Shown here piece after piece: positions 1 to 6,995 of a stretch of DNA of 64,000 nucleotides. The stretch lies in contig CAZBWO010000010.1 in NCBI GenBank assembly GCA_964495885.1, positions 1 to 64,000 on the forward strand, in the 5' to 3' direction. This DNA is from PALG01 sp964495885 (lineage in GTDB: Bacteria > Bacteroidota > Bacteroidia > Flavobacteriales > Flavobacteriaceae). Both the position numbers and the translations under genes were made by a program. Under the pieces are notes generated by a model that saw nothing but the letters and a program-made list of their open reading frames with translations, searched no databases and was not told the origin of the DNA. Each line of letters begins with the position of its first letter. The first letter of the stretch is position 1.

Positions 1-70
1 ACTCACTACTCACTACTCACTACTCACTACTCACTACTCACTACTCACTACTCACCACTCACCACTCACT
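1..70. repeat. Heptanucleotide array, ACTCACT type, 10 units
   Basis: Ten successive 7-nt units run from the window edge. Seven are identical ACTCACT, then two read ACTCACC, then one reads ACTCACT again. The array probably continues to the left of the window. The same unit recurs at 754-767, near the other end of the repeat block. Confidence 0.93.
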
Positions 71-87
71 TCCCAAACAATTCATTT

Positions 88-175
88 CCATAGCGACTCC
101 ATAGCGACTCCATAGCGACTGCATGCCGACTCCATAGCGACTCCATACCGACTCCATAGCGACTCCATACCGACC
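88..175. repeat. 11-nt tandem array, CCATAGCGACT type, 8 units
   Basis: Eight direct units of exactly 11 nt. Units 1, 2, 3, 5 and 7 read CCATAGCGACT. Units 6 and 8 carry a C for G change (CCATACCGAC), and unit 4 reads GCATGCCGACT. No spacers separate the units, so this is not CRISPR. Confidence 0.95.
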
Positions 176-181
176 CTCCTT

Positions 182-291
182 GCAGTCACACCGCAGTATC
201 CCCGCACCTTTACCCCACATTCCTCCCACACAACCTGCATACAACCTTTACCTACCTTGCCCATACCTCCCAATACCCTGTGCATACAGGG
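182..291. repeat. Degenerate 11-nt periodic stretch, about 10 units
   Basis: After a 6-nt phase slip from the perfect 11-nt array, the sequence can be cut into ten 11-nt units. Most begin GCA or CCA and end in a C-rich tail, for example GCAGTCACACC at 182 and GCATACAACCT at 237. The units are too diverged for certainty. An autocorrelation against shuffled sequence would decide it. Confidence 0.5.
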
Positions 292-295
292 GGTG

Positions 296-407
296 GTTGC
301 AGGATGAAAGTTGCAGGTTTGGAAAAGGGAACCACGAATCACGAACCAAGAAACAAGACGAAAGAGTTGCAGGTTGAAAGTTGCAGGTTGAAAGTTACAG
401 GTTGCAA
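296..407. repeat. Heptad-periodic stretch, GTTGCAG/GTTGAAA type, 16 units
   Basis: Sixteen consecutive 7-nt units. GTTGCAG occurs at 296, 310, 366 and 380, all in the same phase. GTTGAAA follows at 373 and 387, with GTTACAG at 394 and GTTGCAA at 401. The middle units (331-365) drift to forms such as ACCACGA and AACAAGA but keep the 7-nt phase. Confidence 0.75.
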
Positions 408-452
408 ACCCTTAGTCCGTGCGAAGCACAGCAACAACTGTCCTAAGTAGTT

Positions 453-530
453 TAACTCCTAACTCTTAACTTCTCACTATTCACTATTCACCATTCACCA
501 TTCACCATTCACTATTCACTATTCACTATC
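453..530. repeat. Heptad array, TAACTCC drifting to TCACTAT/TCACCAT
   Basis: Eleven 7-nt units in one phase. The first three are of TAACTCC type, followed by TCACTAT twice, TCACCAT three times, and TCACTAT three times. The changes are clustered, as expected if a mutated unit is locally re-amplified. Confidence 0.88.
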
Positions 531-531
531 C

Positions 532-575
532 ATACAGTATCAATACACTAGGCATACAGTTAGCATACTAGAAAG
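532..575. repeat. Degenerate 11-nt periodic stretch, ATAC-led, 4 units
   Basis: ATAC recurs at 532, 543, 554 and 565, exactly 11 nt apart. Units include ATACAGTATCA and ATACAGTTAGC. This restores the 11-nt period between two heptad arrays. Confidence 0.6.
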
Positions 576-592
576 ACCCTTGCCCTATAACA

Positions 593-770
593 CTTAATCC
601 TTAACTCATAACGTCTCACCTCTCACGTCCCCTCCCTTTTACATTTTGCATTTTACATTTGATATTTTACATTCCCATTAACCCTTAACCCTTAACCCTT
701 AACCCTTAACCCTTAACCCTTAACTTTTCACGTCTAACGTTTCACTATTCACTACTCACTACTCACTACT
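593..770. repeat. Continuous heptad lattice, about 25 units, changing motif
   Basis: A 7-nt register holds for about 25 units while the unit changes: CTTAATC at 593, TCTCACC at 614, CATTTTG at 642, CTTAACC repeated five times at 684-718, TTTCACG at 726 and ACTCACT at 754 and 761. Its phase equals that of the 453-530 array, so the two lie a whole number of heptads apart. Confidence 0.85.
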
Positions 771-777
771 CAAAAAA

Positions 778-812
778 AAGACCCTCTGGCAATAAACTAC
801 CAAAGGGCCTTA
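778..812 (-). terminator. Hairpin after the T9SS gene at 835-2001
   Basis: On the minus strand an imperfect stem (AAGGCCCTTTGG pairing with CCAGAGGGTCTT) is followed by a run of eight Ts. It lies 23 nt past the stop of the gene at 835-2001 and fits an intrinsic terminator for it. Confidence 0.75.
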
Positions 813-834
813 CTTACTTGACTATTAAAAAAAA

Positions 835-2001
835 CTACTGCTTCACTACTTGGTACATACCCACACGGCCGTTAATGGTAGCGGTGCATAGGTATTGCCC
901 AGAAGCTAGGGAGCTAAGGTTCACCGTGCCCGTTTGGGCATCAATGGGTTGATACAGCACTTGTTGCCCCATCATGTTAAAGAGGCTAATGCTCTCTATA
1001 CGTTCTTCAGATTTTAAAAACAACTCATTCGCCGTAGGGTTGGGGAAGAGGCTAAAGAGTCGGTCGCCATTGTCGGCAATGCCCAGGCCTTCATCGGGGT
1101 TGCCAATCCACCCAAATTGGGAGAGTACCCCTAGGTTTATGACCCCTATTAAAGTGGCCAGCCCCGTGACGATATTCAGGATATGCAGTTCTGCCCTAAA
1201 GGTGTCATTGTTAAAGGCGGCGAGGAGAATGACCCCTGCCGCAAAACTCAGCGCCATGCCCTGCCCAAAGTTGGCATTAAAGCCCACAAAGCCCACAAAG
1301 GTAGCTATGGCAGTGGCTAAGGCTATTTTATATAAGGCATCGTTATCTATATCAAAGGCAAACAAATCGCCCCCGGGGGTGAAAGCCATGGCAATCCCTA
1401 GGACCATACCCGTAATCCCAATAAGGTTAGCAGTTACGGCAATAAGATCTATGATAAGTAATGCAGTGGCAGCGGCATTGGTAGAGATGGCATACAGGAC
1501 ACCTGTTAGCGGATGAAACTCCAGGCCGGTAATGCTATGCCCCGCAGGAGGCACCAAGGCACCCAAAAGGGTATAGACCCCAGTGAGCAATGCCAATTGG
1601 TAGAGGTTATTTTCATTGTCAACCACATAGGCCATGCTTCCGTCTTCGTTTACGGCACCTGCCCCTTCAAAATTGGGGGCGGTAATGGGGGAGTCGGCTA
1701 TTTCAGTCCAGCCCTCTGGTGCAAACTTATCGAACTTCCCATACTTTTCACTTTGGTTTTCCACGCCATATACGTTCATACCGCCACTGTTCCGTAGGTT
1801 TACCACGGGTTGGGAATTGTTCCACCCATAATGGTCTTTTAAGAGTTGTATTTCTTCTTGGGTAAATACACTGCTCACACAAAGGTGGGTGTTCTGGTTT
1901 TTGATTTGTAGTAATTCGGAAATAGGCCGTGCACTTTGGCTGCTCCCTAGCCAGCTTACGCATAGGAAACAACCCAATAGGAGGGTGGTTAGTTGTTTCA
2001 T
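835..2001 (-). CDS. Exported protein with T9SS type A sorting tail, beta-propeller-like
   Basis: A 388-aa protein with an N-terminal signal peptide (hydrophobic run ending near SQSA). Its central part has repeats of the kind LxxLTGxxTLxG and GLEFHPLTGVLYA, resembling DUF4394-type propeller repeats. The C-terminal 75 residues are a T9SS type A tail (LFPNPTANELFL, then GQQVLYQP, ending YQVVKQ), so it should cross the outer membrane by the T9SS and be surface-attached or released. Oddly, positions that usually carry Asp, Thr or Ser in such repeats are hydrophobic here (LALLTG, LIAVTANLIG). Function is unknown. It is followed by a terminator and then the repeat block. Confidence 0.8.
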   Translation of the reverse strand: MKQLTTLLLGCFLCVSWLGSSQSARPISELLQIKNQNTHLCVSSVFTQEEIQLLKDHYGWNNSQPVVNLRNSGGMNVYGVENQSEKYGKFDKFAPEGWTEIADSPITAPNFEGAGAVNEDGSMAYVVDNENNLYQLALLTGVYTLLGALVPPAGHSITGLEFHPLTGVLYAISTNAAATALLIIDLIAVTANLIGITGMVLGIAMAFTPGGDLFAFDIDNDALYKIALATAIATFVGFVGFNANFGQGMALSFAAGVILLAAFNNDTFRAELHILNIVTGLATLIGVINLGVLSQFGWIGNPDEGLGIADNGDRLFSLFPNPTANELFLKSEERIESISLFNMMGQQVLYQPIDAQTGTVNLSSLASGQYLCTATINGRVGMYQVVKQ

Positions 2002-2093
2002 GGTGTTATTAATTAGTTAGTTGTCAACAAGATAGGAAAAAACTCCCAATCTGCAGATAAAGAGAAGGTTATATTTTTGGGAAGTCTACGGAA

Positions 2094-4571
2094 TTATTCC
2101 AGGAAGCCTAGGAATTTCAGCCCAAAGATAAAAGCACCGCGGTCGTTTCCGTTGTAAAAGGAATGTACATAATCCAGCCGAAGGAAGCGGAACGAACCCC
2201 AGCCAATATTATCAAGCCCCACCGAAACTTCGCTATAGGGCTTTCGGTTTTCGGTACTTAAATAATGCCCGCCCAAGACCAATTGAAACCCTAGCCGGTT
2301 TAGCCCTGGTACTTTCCCCAGTGCCCACCCATTGAAGTGGTGTTCGGCATGGGCTTCCGCATAGCTGCCATTCGTACTTAGGTCATAGTAGGGTAGCAGG
2401 TTGAACACATTGGTGTACCTGCCAGAGGTACCCACACGGGTCTGGTTGCCATTAAAATGCTGAAAGTCTACAAAGGAAATGTTGTCGCCATCCAAAAAGG
2501 TCCCTCCCTTGATGCGGTAGACAAAGTCCCCCAAGTTGTTCACATCTACGTTTTGATACACCGAAGCTGCTACTTGGGTATAGTTATAGTCGGTATTGCT
2601 GGCACCTAGGGCATTTTCCAATTGTATGCCAAGCCTTGGGTACTTGGAATTGCCCAAATTGAACTTCCCATCTGGGTAGGTCATGTACTTCTGCCCAAAG
2701 GTAATCTGGGCATTGAGGTTGGTTTTCACCAAGGTGTGGGACATGATCCCAGGGTTGGTAAAATCGGTGGGGTCTAACGGATTGTTACTGCTGTAGGTTT
2801 TATCATCCTGCGGCAGCGTGACATAATCGGTGTTGTTAAACAGTGGGTTCCGTTCCTGGTAACTCACCGTAAGGGACGTACGTAGCCCGTTAAACAACTC
2901 CTGACTCCAAGCGGCTCCTGCATAATTGAGTTCATAGAGTTTCATATAGTTGCGCTCAAAAAATAGGGTGCTTACGGTATTCACCAAAGGTGAAATAGGA
3001 TTGGCGTTGTTGAATTGCCGTGCCTCGCTTCCACCAAAGACCGTTAGCTGCAAGTCGTTAACATTATTGAACTTTCGGGTAGTAGTGGCCTTCCAACGCA
3101 GTCGGTCCTCTGCTATCCCGTAATTGGCATCCACACTGGCATACCACCATTGGGTTTGGTAGTCGTCATACCATTTAAAAAAGGAGAGTCCGGCACCGCC
3201 GTTCCAACCCTGTACGGTATTGAAGTTTACTCCGGGCAAGGGGGCATTGTAAGTAAGGCTCCATTTTTCGTAGGAGTTCTTGTAGGTGTAGCCAAACAAC
3301 GGACTTAACAAATTGAATTTGTTTTGTACGGCGTCTACAGAGTCTAGGTATTTCTTGGATTTCCGAAGTTCCTGAATGCTATCCTTTTTTAGGTAGTCAT
3401 TGGTTTCTTCATCAGTGAGTTGTATGGGGCGTTCTTCTTCCCAGTAGGTACTGTCTTTTTTATTGGCTTCCGGTTCAAAATACAACACCTCATTACTGAA
3501 GGTCTTATCGGTAAATTGGGGTTGGAAGTCGTAGTTACTGTACACCGCAATAAAGCGTCCGTCGCCATTGAACCCAAAGAACCCAAAGCTGAAGTCGATG
3601 GTCTGGGAGATTTTCACCCAGGCGTTTTCGGTGGCATCAAAGGTAAAGTTCTGTTTAAAGACCAAGTCTTTTACAAATGGGATTTGAATGGACTTCCCAT
3701 CGGTGGCGAGTTCTACCCCATAGAGTTGCCAATCGTCTTCCACAATGTAGATGGTGCCTTTCCACACCCTGTCATTGGGGCGCTTCGGAATGACGGTAAT
3801 CTTGTTGATGAGCTTATTGCCCTCATAAAATACCCCGTCCAGTTGATAGCGGTAATACCCCAAGGCATTACTGGCAATAGGGGAGACGATGGCAGCGTTG
3901 AGGTCTAGGGTATTCTCATAAAAACTGAAGTTTGCTTCCTGTGCACTATTAAAGCTGAAGCCATTGTCGTTCCCACTTACCTTACTGGCAAGGATACGCT
4001 CCTTAAAGTCGTTGGGCTTTCGGTAGGCAATGGTACTCATGGTTTCAGAGAGGTAGATAATCCCCGTACGGGTAGAATCCAGGGCTCCATCAAAATCGCC
4101 TACTTCCTGTCCCAGTATCCGTTTAGGCACACTATCTACCCGCCATAACCCGCGGGAGTAGAAGTCGGCGGTAAAAGCCCCAATACGTTCCAGGTTTTCC
4201 TTCCGCTTTGCGATGGTCTCCCTAATGATACGATAGGCAGGATCTTCCGAAGAGTTGATGACTACCTCCTCTAAACTCACGGTTTCCTCTGCGAGGGTAA
4301 CGTTTAGGGTAAAGGGGAAGCTTTGCGGACTAATGGTTTTCTGAACGGTGGTATACCCCAAAAACTGAAAGATAAGGGTGTAGGAGCCGGGTTTTGCAAT
4401 ATCCAGACGGTAGTTTCCTTCGTCGTTACTGGTGGTGCCCACGTAGGAGTTTTCCAAATAGATATTTACAAACGGAAGCGGATTGTTTTGTGCATCGGTG
4501 ACGGTACCCACAATCTGGGCTGTAGCCATAAAGGGAAGGATACCAAAAAGGAGTAGTAAAAGCTGTTTCAT
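2094..4571 (-). CDS. DUF5686 outer-membrane protein with carboxypeptidase-like N-domain
   Basis: An 825-aa predicted outer-membrane protein. The start at 4571 is preferred over an upstream ATG at 4607 because it puts a signal peptide (MKQLLLLLFGILPFMATAQ) at the N-terminus. Residues about 20-105 form a carboxypeptidase D regulatory-like beta-sandwich (IVGTVTDAQNNPLPFVNIY). The rest matches the DUF5686 family, which ends in a beta-barrel; the C-terminus finishes in aromatic-rich strands (FIFGLKFLGFLE). It resembles TonB-dependent receptor N-domains but shows no TonB-box or plug evidence. It lies 69 nt downstream of smpB on the same strand. The substrate is unknown. Confidence 0.85.
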   Translation of the reverse strand: MKQLLLLLFGILPFMATAQIVGTVTDAQNNPLPFVNIYLENSYVGTTSNDEGNYRLDIAKPGSYTLIFQFLGYTTVQKTISPQSFPFTLNVTLAEETVSLEEVVINSSEDPAYRIIRETIAKRKENLERIGAFTADFYSRGLWRVDSVPKRILGQEVGDFDGALDSTRTGIIYLSETMSTIAYRKPNDFKERILASKVSGNDNGFSFNSAQEANFSFYENTLDLNAAIVSPIASNALGYYRYQLDGVFYEGNKLINKITVIPKRPNDRVWKGTIYIVEDDWQLYGVELATDGKSIQIPFVKDLVFKQNFTFDATENAWVKISQTIDFSFGFFGFNGDGRFIAVYSNYDFQPQFTDKTFSNEVLYFEPEANKKDSTYWEEERPIQLTDEETNDYLKKDSIQELRKSKKYLDSVDAVQNKFNLLSPLFGYTYKNSYEKWSLTYNAPLPGVNFNTVQGWNGGAGLSFFKWYDDYQTQWWYASVDANYGIAEDRLRWKATTTRKFNNVNDLQLTVFGGSEARQFNNANPISPLVNTVSTLFFERNYMKLYELNYAGAAWSQELFNGLRTSLTVSYQERNPLFNNTDYVTLPQDDKTYSSNNPLDPTDFTNPGIMSHTLVKTNLNAQITFGQKYMTYPDGKFNLGNSKYPRLGIQLENALGASNTDYNYTQVAASVYQNVDVNNLGDFVYRIKGGTFLDGDNISFVDFQHFNGNQTRVGTSGRYTNVFNLLPYYDLSTNGSYAEAHAEHHFNGWALGKVPGLNRLGFQLVLGGHYLSTENRKPYSEVSVGLDNIGWGSFRFLRLDYVHSFYNGNDRGAFIFGLKFLGFLE

Positions 4572-4640
4572 AGGATAGTGTCTAGGGGTAAGACGCTTCA
4601 TTTGCACAAAAGGTTGCCTGAATTAAAAGTACGGTTTTTT

Positions 4641-5105
4641 TTAATTGTTGAACGCTTTTTTAATCCGACTAAGATCCCGTTTGGTTTCCCTTTTCTTGAT
4701 GGTTTCCCGTTTGTCGTATTGTTTTTTACCGCGACATAGCGCGATGTTCAACTTTGCAAGTCCGCGATCATTGGTAAACAACAACAAGGGGATAATGGTA
4801 AGCCCTGTGTTTTTGACTTCCTTTTCCAGTTTTCTAAGCTCATTGCGGTTAAGGAGCAATTTGCGGGCATTGGTGGGATTATGGTTGTAGTGGCTTGCAT
4901 GGGAATATTCCTGTACCGTCATATTAATGACAAACAGTTCCCCATTGGTAAACTCACAGAAACTTTCGGCGATAGACGCTTTGCCTTCCCGTATGGCTTT
5001 TATTTCGGTACCTTTTAAGACAATACCTGCCGTGTAGGTATCAAGTATTTCATACTCGAACTTCGCCTTTCTGTTTTTAATCTGTACGTTCTTCTGCAAT
5101 GCCAT
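4641..5105 (-). CDS. smpB: SsrA-binding protein SmpB
   Basis: A 154-aa protein that binds tmRNA and delivers it to stalled ribosomes for trans-translation. It shows the family landmarks: NRKAKFEYEILDTYTAGIVL, GTEIKAIREGKASI, and a basic tail (KQYDKRETIKKRETKRDLSR) that enters the mRNA channel. Length is normal. It starts 21 nt after the M23 peptidase gene ends, suggesting co-transcription. The tmRNA gene itself was not seen in this window. Confidence 0.97.
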   Translation of the reverse strand: MALQKNVQIKNRKAKFEYEILDTYTAGIVLKGTEIKAIREGKASIAESFCEFTNGELFVINMTVQEYSHASHYNHNPTNARKLLLNRNELRKLEKEVKNTGLTIIPLLLFTNDRGLAKLNIALCRGKKQYDKRETIKKRETKRDLSRIKKAFNN

Positions 5106-5126
5106 AGCACAAAGGTAGCGGATTTT

Positions 5127-6095
5127 TTAGTTTTGCAAAGGGGCTACCACATCCAATCGAACAGGGGAATAATCGCTGGTTGCCTCGCCATTTACCATGA
5201 GGTTTTCGAAGTAGCACTTAACCCCTATGGAAGTGAAGACATTAGGCCCATCCTGAATATGCAAATGTAGGTGTGGTTCACTGGAATTTCCCGAGTTTCC
5301 GCAGTTGCCAAGGTATTGTCCTTTTTTTACAACGTCCCCTTCTAAAACCTTAAGCGTTTCCTTTTCAAAGTGGGCATAGACAATGTACTCGTCGTTTTCG
5401 GTTTTAAGGATCACGGAATTACCCAAGGCTTGGGCGGGGTTCATTTCGCCGGGTTTGTTGTCTTCCACGCCTGTAATGACTTGGTAGACTTCGGCATCAC
5501 AAACTGCAAAGATGGGCTTCCCGAAGGCATAATAATCCTCGTTTCGGGTACCGCTACGTTGGTAGGTTCGGTTTCCATACCCAATGATGAGGAAATCGAA
5601 GGCGTTTTTCTGCGGTTTGGAAATCACATGGTAGTTATCGGCTTTGGTATCACCTCCCCAAACCGTAAACCAACTACCTTTTAAGGGCAATGCCAACGGG
5701 GTTTTGTTACGCTCCATTTTGGCAACCCGGTTATCCTCTTTAGCGGCGGTAAACCGTAAGCCATTCATTAGGCCTGTTTCATTTAAGGAGAGGATGATGT
5801 TCTGTTTGCCATTTTCAAACAAGGTTTCGTAGGTTTCCATGGAGTTATTCCGTTCCAAAAAAGTAAAGGTTTGGATGGTTCCCAGGTTTTTACGGAAGGT
5901 AGCTACGATGGTAGAAACATCTTCCAGACTTAAGGCCTCCTGCATATTGGGAGCCATCATACCGTATACCGCGGTACCATCATTGTTGTTGAAATGGATT
6001 TTGAAGGTTTCCAGGGTCGTACGATAGGCTTCTGTTTGTGCAAACAAGGTGCAGGGTAGCAAAAGAAGGATCCAAATAACAAAACGGAGGTGCAT
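5127..6095 (-). CDS. Exported M23 family metallopeptidase
   Basis: A 322-aa protein with a signal peptide (MHLRFVIWILLLLPCTLFAQ). Residues about 20-120 form a DUF3887-like domain. The C-terminal half is a LytM/M23 zinc endopeptidase domain, with NYHVISKPQKNAFDF as the first metal-binding segment and YAHF and HLHLHIQDG as the later conserved pieces. Members cut peptide bonds in peptidoglycan cross-links, or are catalytically dead activators; here the zinc ligands appear present. It lies 40 nt after the phosphatase gene and 21 nt before smpB. Confidence 0.85.
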   Translation of the reverse strand: MHLRFVIWILLLLPCTLFAQTEAYRTTLETFKIHFNNNDGTAVYGMMAPNMQEALSLEDVSTIVATFRKNLGTIQTFTFLERNNSMETYETLFENGKQNIILSLNETGLMNGLRFTAAKEDNRVAKMERNKTPLALPLKGSWFTVWGGDTKADNYHVISKPQKNAFDFLIIGYGNRTYQRSGTRNEDYYAFGKPIFAVCDAEVYQVITGVEDNKPGEMNPAQALGNSVILKTENDEYIVYAHFEKETLKVLEGDVVKKGQYLGNCGNSGNSSEPHLHLHIQDGPNVFTSIGVKCYFENLMVNGEATSDYSPVRLDVVAPLQN

Positions 6096-6135
6096 GATGA
6101 AGAGTTTAAAATAAGTTGTTGTTATTGGAAGAACG

Positions 6136-6651
6136 TTACGGATTTACGGAAATTACTTCCGCAGTGGCTTTTCCGTTCACCAAGGTAACTTTGTACAAAG
6201 TACTGAAATCATCATCTGGCATGTTGGCATATTGGTCTTTCTCTAATAGCGTATTCACGAGGAAGGGAGTGGTGTTGCTATGGCCTACAATAAGTATCTG
6301 TTTTCCTTTGGTCATCAAGAAAAAGTTAGGATTGATGAGTTCGTCTGGTTTATAGGTTTCCAGATTCATAAACTTTTTAGCGGCAATGGGAAGGGCAGTT
6401 TCCATGGTACGCTTGTAGGTGGTGGAGTATATTTTATCTAAGGGAATACTATCAAAATATTTTGCCCATCCTTTAGCACGTTCCTCACCGTAATAAGTTA
6501 ATTCTGGGTTGGTGTTTTCAGGATTGCTAGTGTCTTTTTCCGCATGACGGATAAAATAATACACACTTTTTTCTTGTGACGCAGTCTCTGAATTGTTTTT
6601 ACAAGCGTAGATGCTTAGCAGTGTTACGAGCAGTAGGAAGATTCTTTTCAT
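6136..6651 (-). CDS. Histidine phosphatase family lipoprotein (SixA/PhoE-like)
   Basis: A 171-aa lipoprotein. The start at 6651 gives a lipoprotein signal (MKRIFLLLVTLLSIYACKNN) with Cys18 in the lipobox; the longer frame starting at 6714 adds an unlikely leader. The catalytic RHAEK motif and the second histidine in VGHSNTTPF mark the phosphoglycerate-mutase-like superfamily. The substrate cannot be read from sequence; anchoring in the envelope argues against a glycolytic role. It is the first gene of the minus-strand series running down to 835. Confidence 0.85.
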   Translation of the reverse strand: MKRIFLLLVTLLSIYACKNNSETASQEKSVYYFIRHAEKDTSNPENTNPELTYYGEERAKGWAKYFDSIPLDKIYSTTYKRTMETALPIAAKKFMNLETYKPDELINPNFFLMTKGKQILIVGHSNTTPFLVNTLLEKDQYANMPDDDFSTLYKVTLVNGKATAEVISVNP

Positions 6652-6756
6652 AGGTTTTTTTAAAAAATACTGATTTTCTAAAAACCAAGGAAAGAAAACT
6701 TTCGTAAATAACAATGAGGTTTTAGAGTTAAAGTTGTTGTTGGAAAATTGCTATGA

Positions 6757-6787
6757 AGAGAAGCCCTCCGGATTTCCGGAGGGCTTC
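6757..6787. terminator. Strong GC-rich hairpin below the 41-aa ORF
   Basis: A 13-bp stem with a short loop (GAAGCCCTCCGGA pairing with TCCGGAGGGCTTC). It sits just past the stop of the small minus-strand ORF at 6797. A six-T run follows at some distance on the + strand (6793-6798), while the minus-strand side is only moderately T-rich, so the direction is not certain. Confidence 0.65.
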
Positions 6788-6796
6788 GTTGATTTT

Positions 6797-6922
6797 TTAA
6801 AGGTACTGAACTACGGTATAGGTAGTATATACTGCCATGAACAAAGTGACGCCCAAGGTGTACAGGGCCAATACTTTATTGCGTTGGTACCGCTTTTTGG
6901 TGTGAATGCTCTGACTTTTCAT
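6797..6922 (-). CDS. Small 41-aa single-span membrane protein
   Basis: A 42-codon frame that is easily missed. It starts MKSQSIHTKKRYQRNKVLA, a very basic N-terminus, followed by a hydrophobic segment (LYTLGVTLFMAVYTTYTVV) and a short QYL end. This is the layout of a one-pass inner-membrane miniprotein with the N-terminus in the cytoplasm. A strong hairpin lies directly after the stop. It starts 73 nt after the end of the redoxin/cytochrome gene on the same strand and could be the last gene of that operon or a separate unit. No function is known to me. Confidence 0.65.
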   Translation of the reverse strand: MKSQSIHTKKRYQRNKVLALYTLGVTLFMAVYTTYTVVQYL

Positions 6923-6953
6923 AATTATTGGTTTTTTGGTTTTATTATTAGTA

Positions 6954-6970
6954 TGACGAACTGAACGTCA
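6954..6970. promoter_or_regulatory. Inverted repeat TGACG-N7-CGTCA
   Basis: Perfect 5-bp arms around a 7-nt centre, 31 nt upstream of the start of the 41-aa ORF and 25 nt past the stop of the gene at 6996. It could be an operator or an RNA hairpin. No matching second site was noticed. Confidence 0.35.
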
Positions 6971-6995
6971 ATTTGTTACAAAGCCAAAAAATAAA

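Larger units (their letters stand above)
1..834. other. Gene-free block made of short tandem repeats
   Basis: About 830 bases contain no credible gene. Almost all of it resolves into tandem arrays with a 7-nt or an 11-nt period, listed separately. From about 440 to 770 the + strand is very poor in G. Open frames here exist only because a repeat of 11 nt cycles through all three frames without meeting a stop. The block ends at a terminator-like hairpin (778-812) serving the minus-strand gene that stops at 835. The left boundary lies outside the window. Confidence 0.85.

Noticed and set aside
88..175. CRISPR-like array
   Set aside because: Units are only 11 nt, directly joined with no spacers, and no cas gene is in the window.
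59..377. Open frames of 60-90 codons over the repeat block
   Set aside because: They are by-products of the 11-nt array, which keeps all three frames open. They have repetitive composition and no start signal or homology-like motif.
682..723. Telomere-like CCCTTAA repeats
   Set aside because: Six units of a 7-nt motif resemble some telomeres, but they are part of the wider heptad lattice inside a bacterial chromosome, not a chromosome end.
974..1516. 180-codon + strand frame opposite the T9SS gene
   Set aside because: It is antisense to a gene with a clear signal peptide and sorting tail, and the protein has no recognisable features.
835..6095. Recently acquired island at the left end
   Set aside because: This part looks somewhat richer in G and C than the rest, but it contains smpB and other core genes and no mobile element; composition was not measured.
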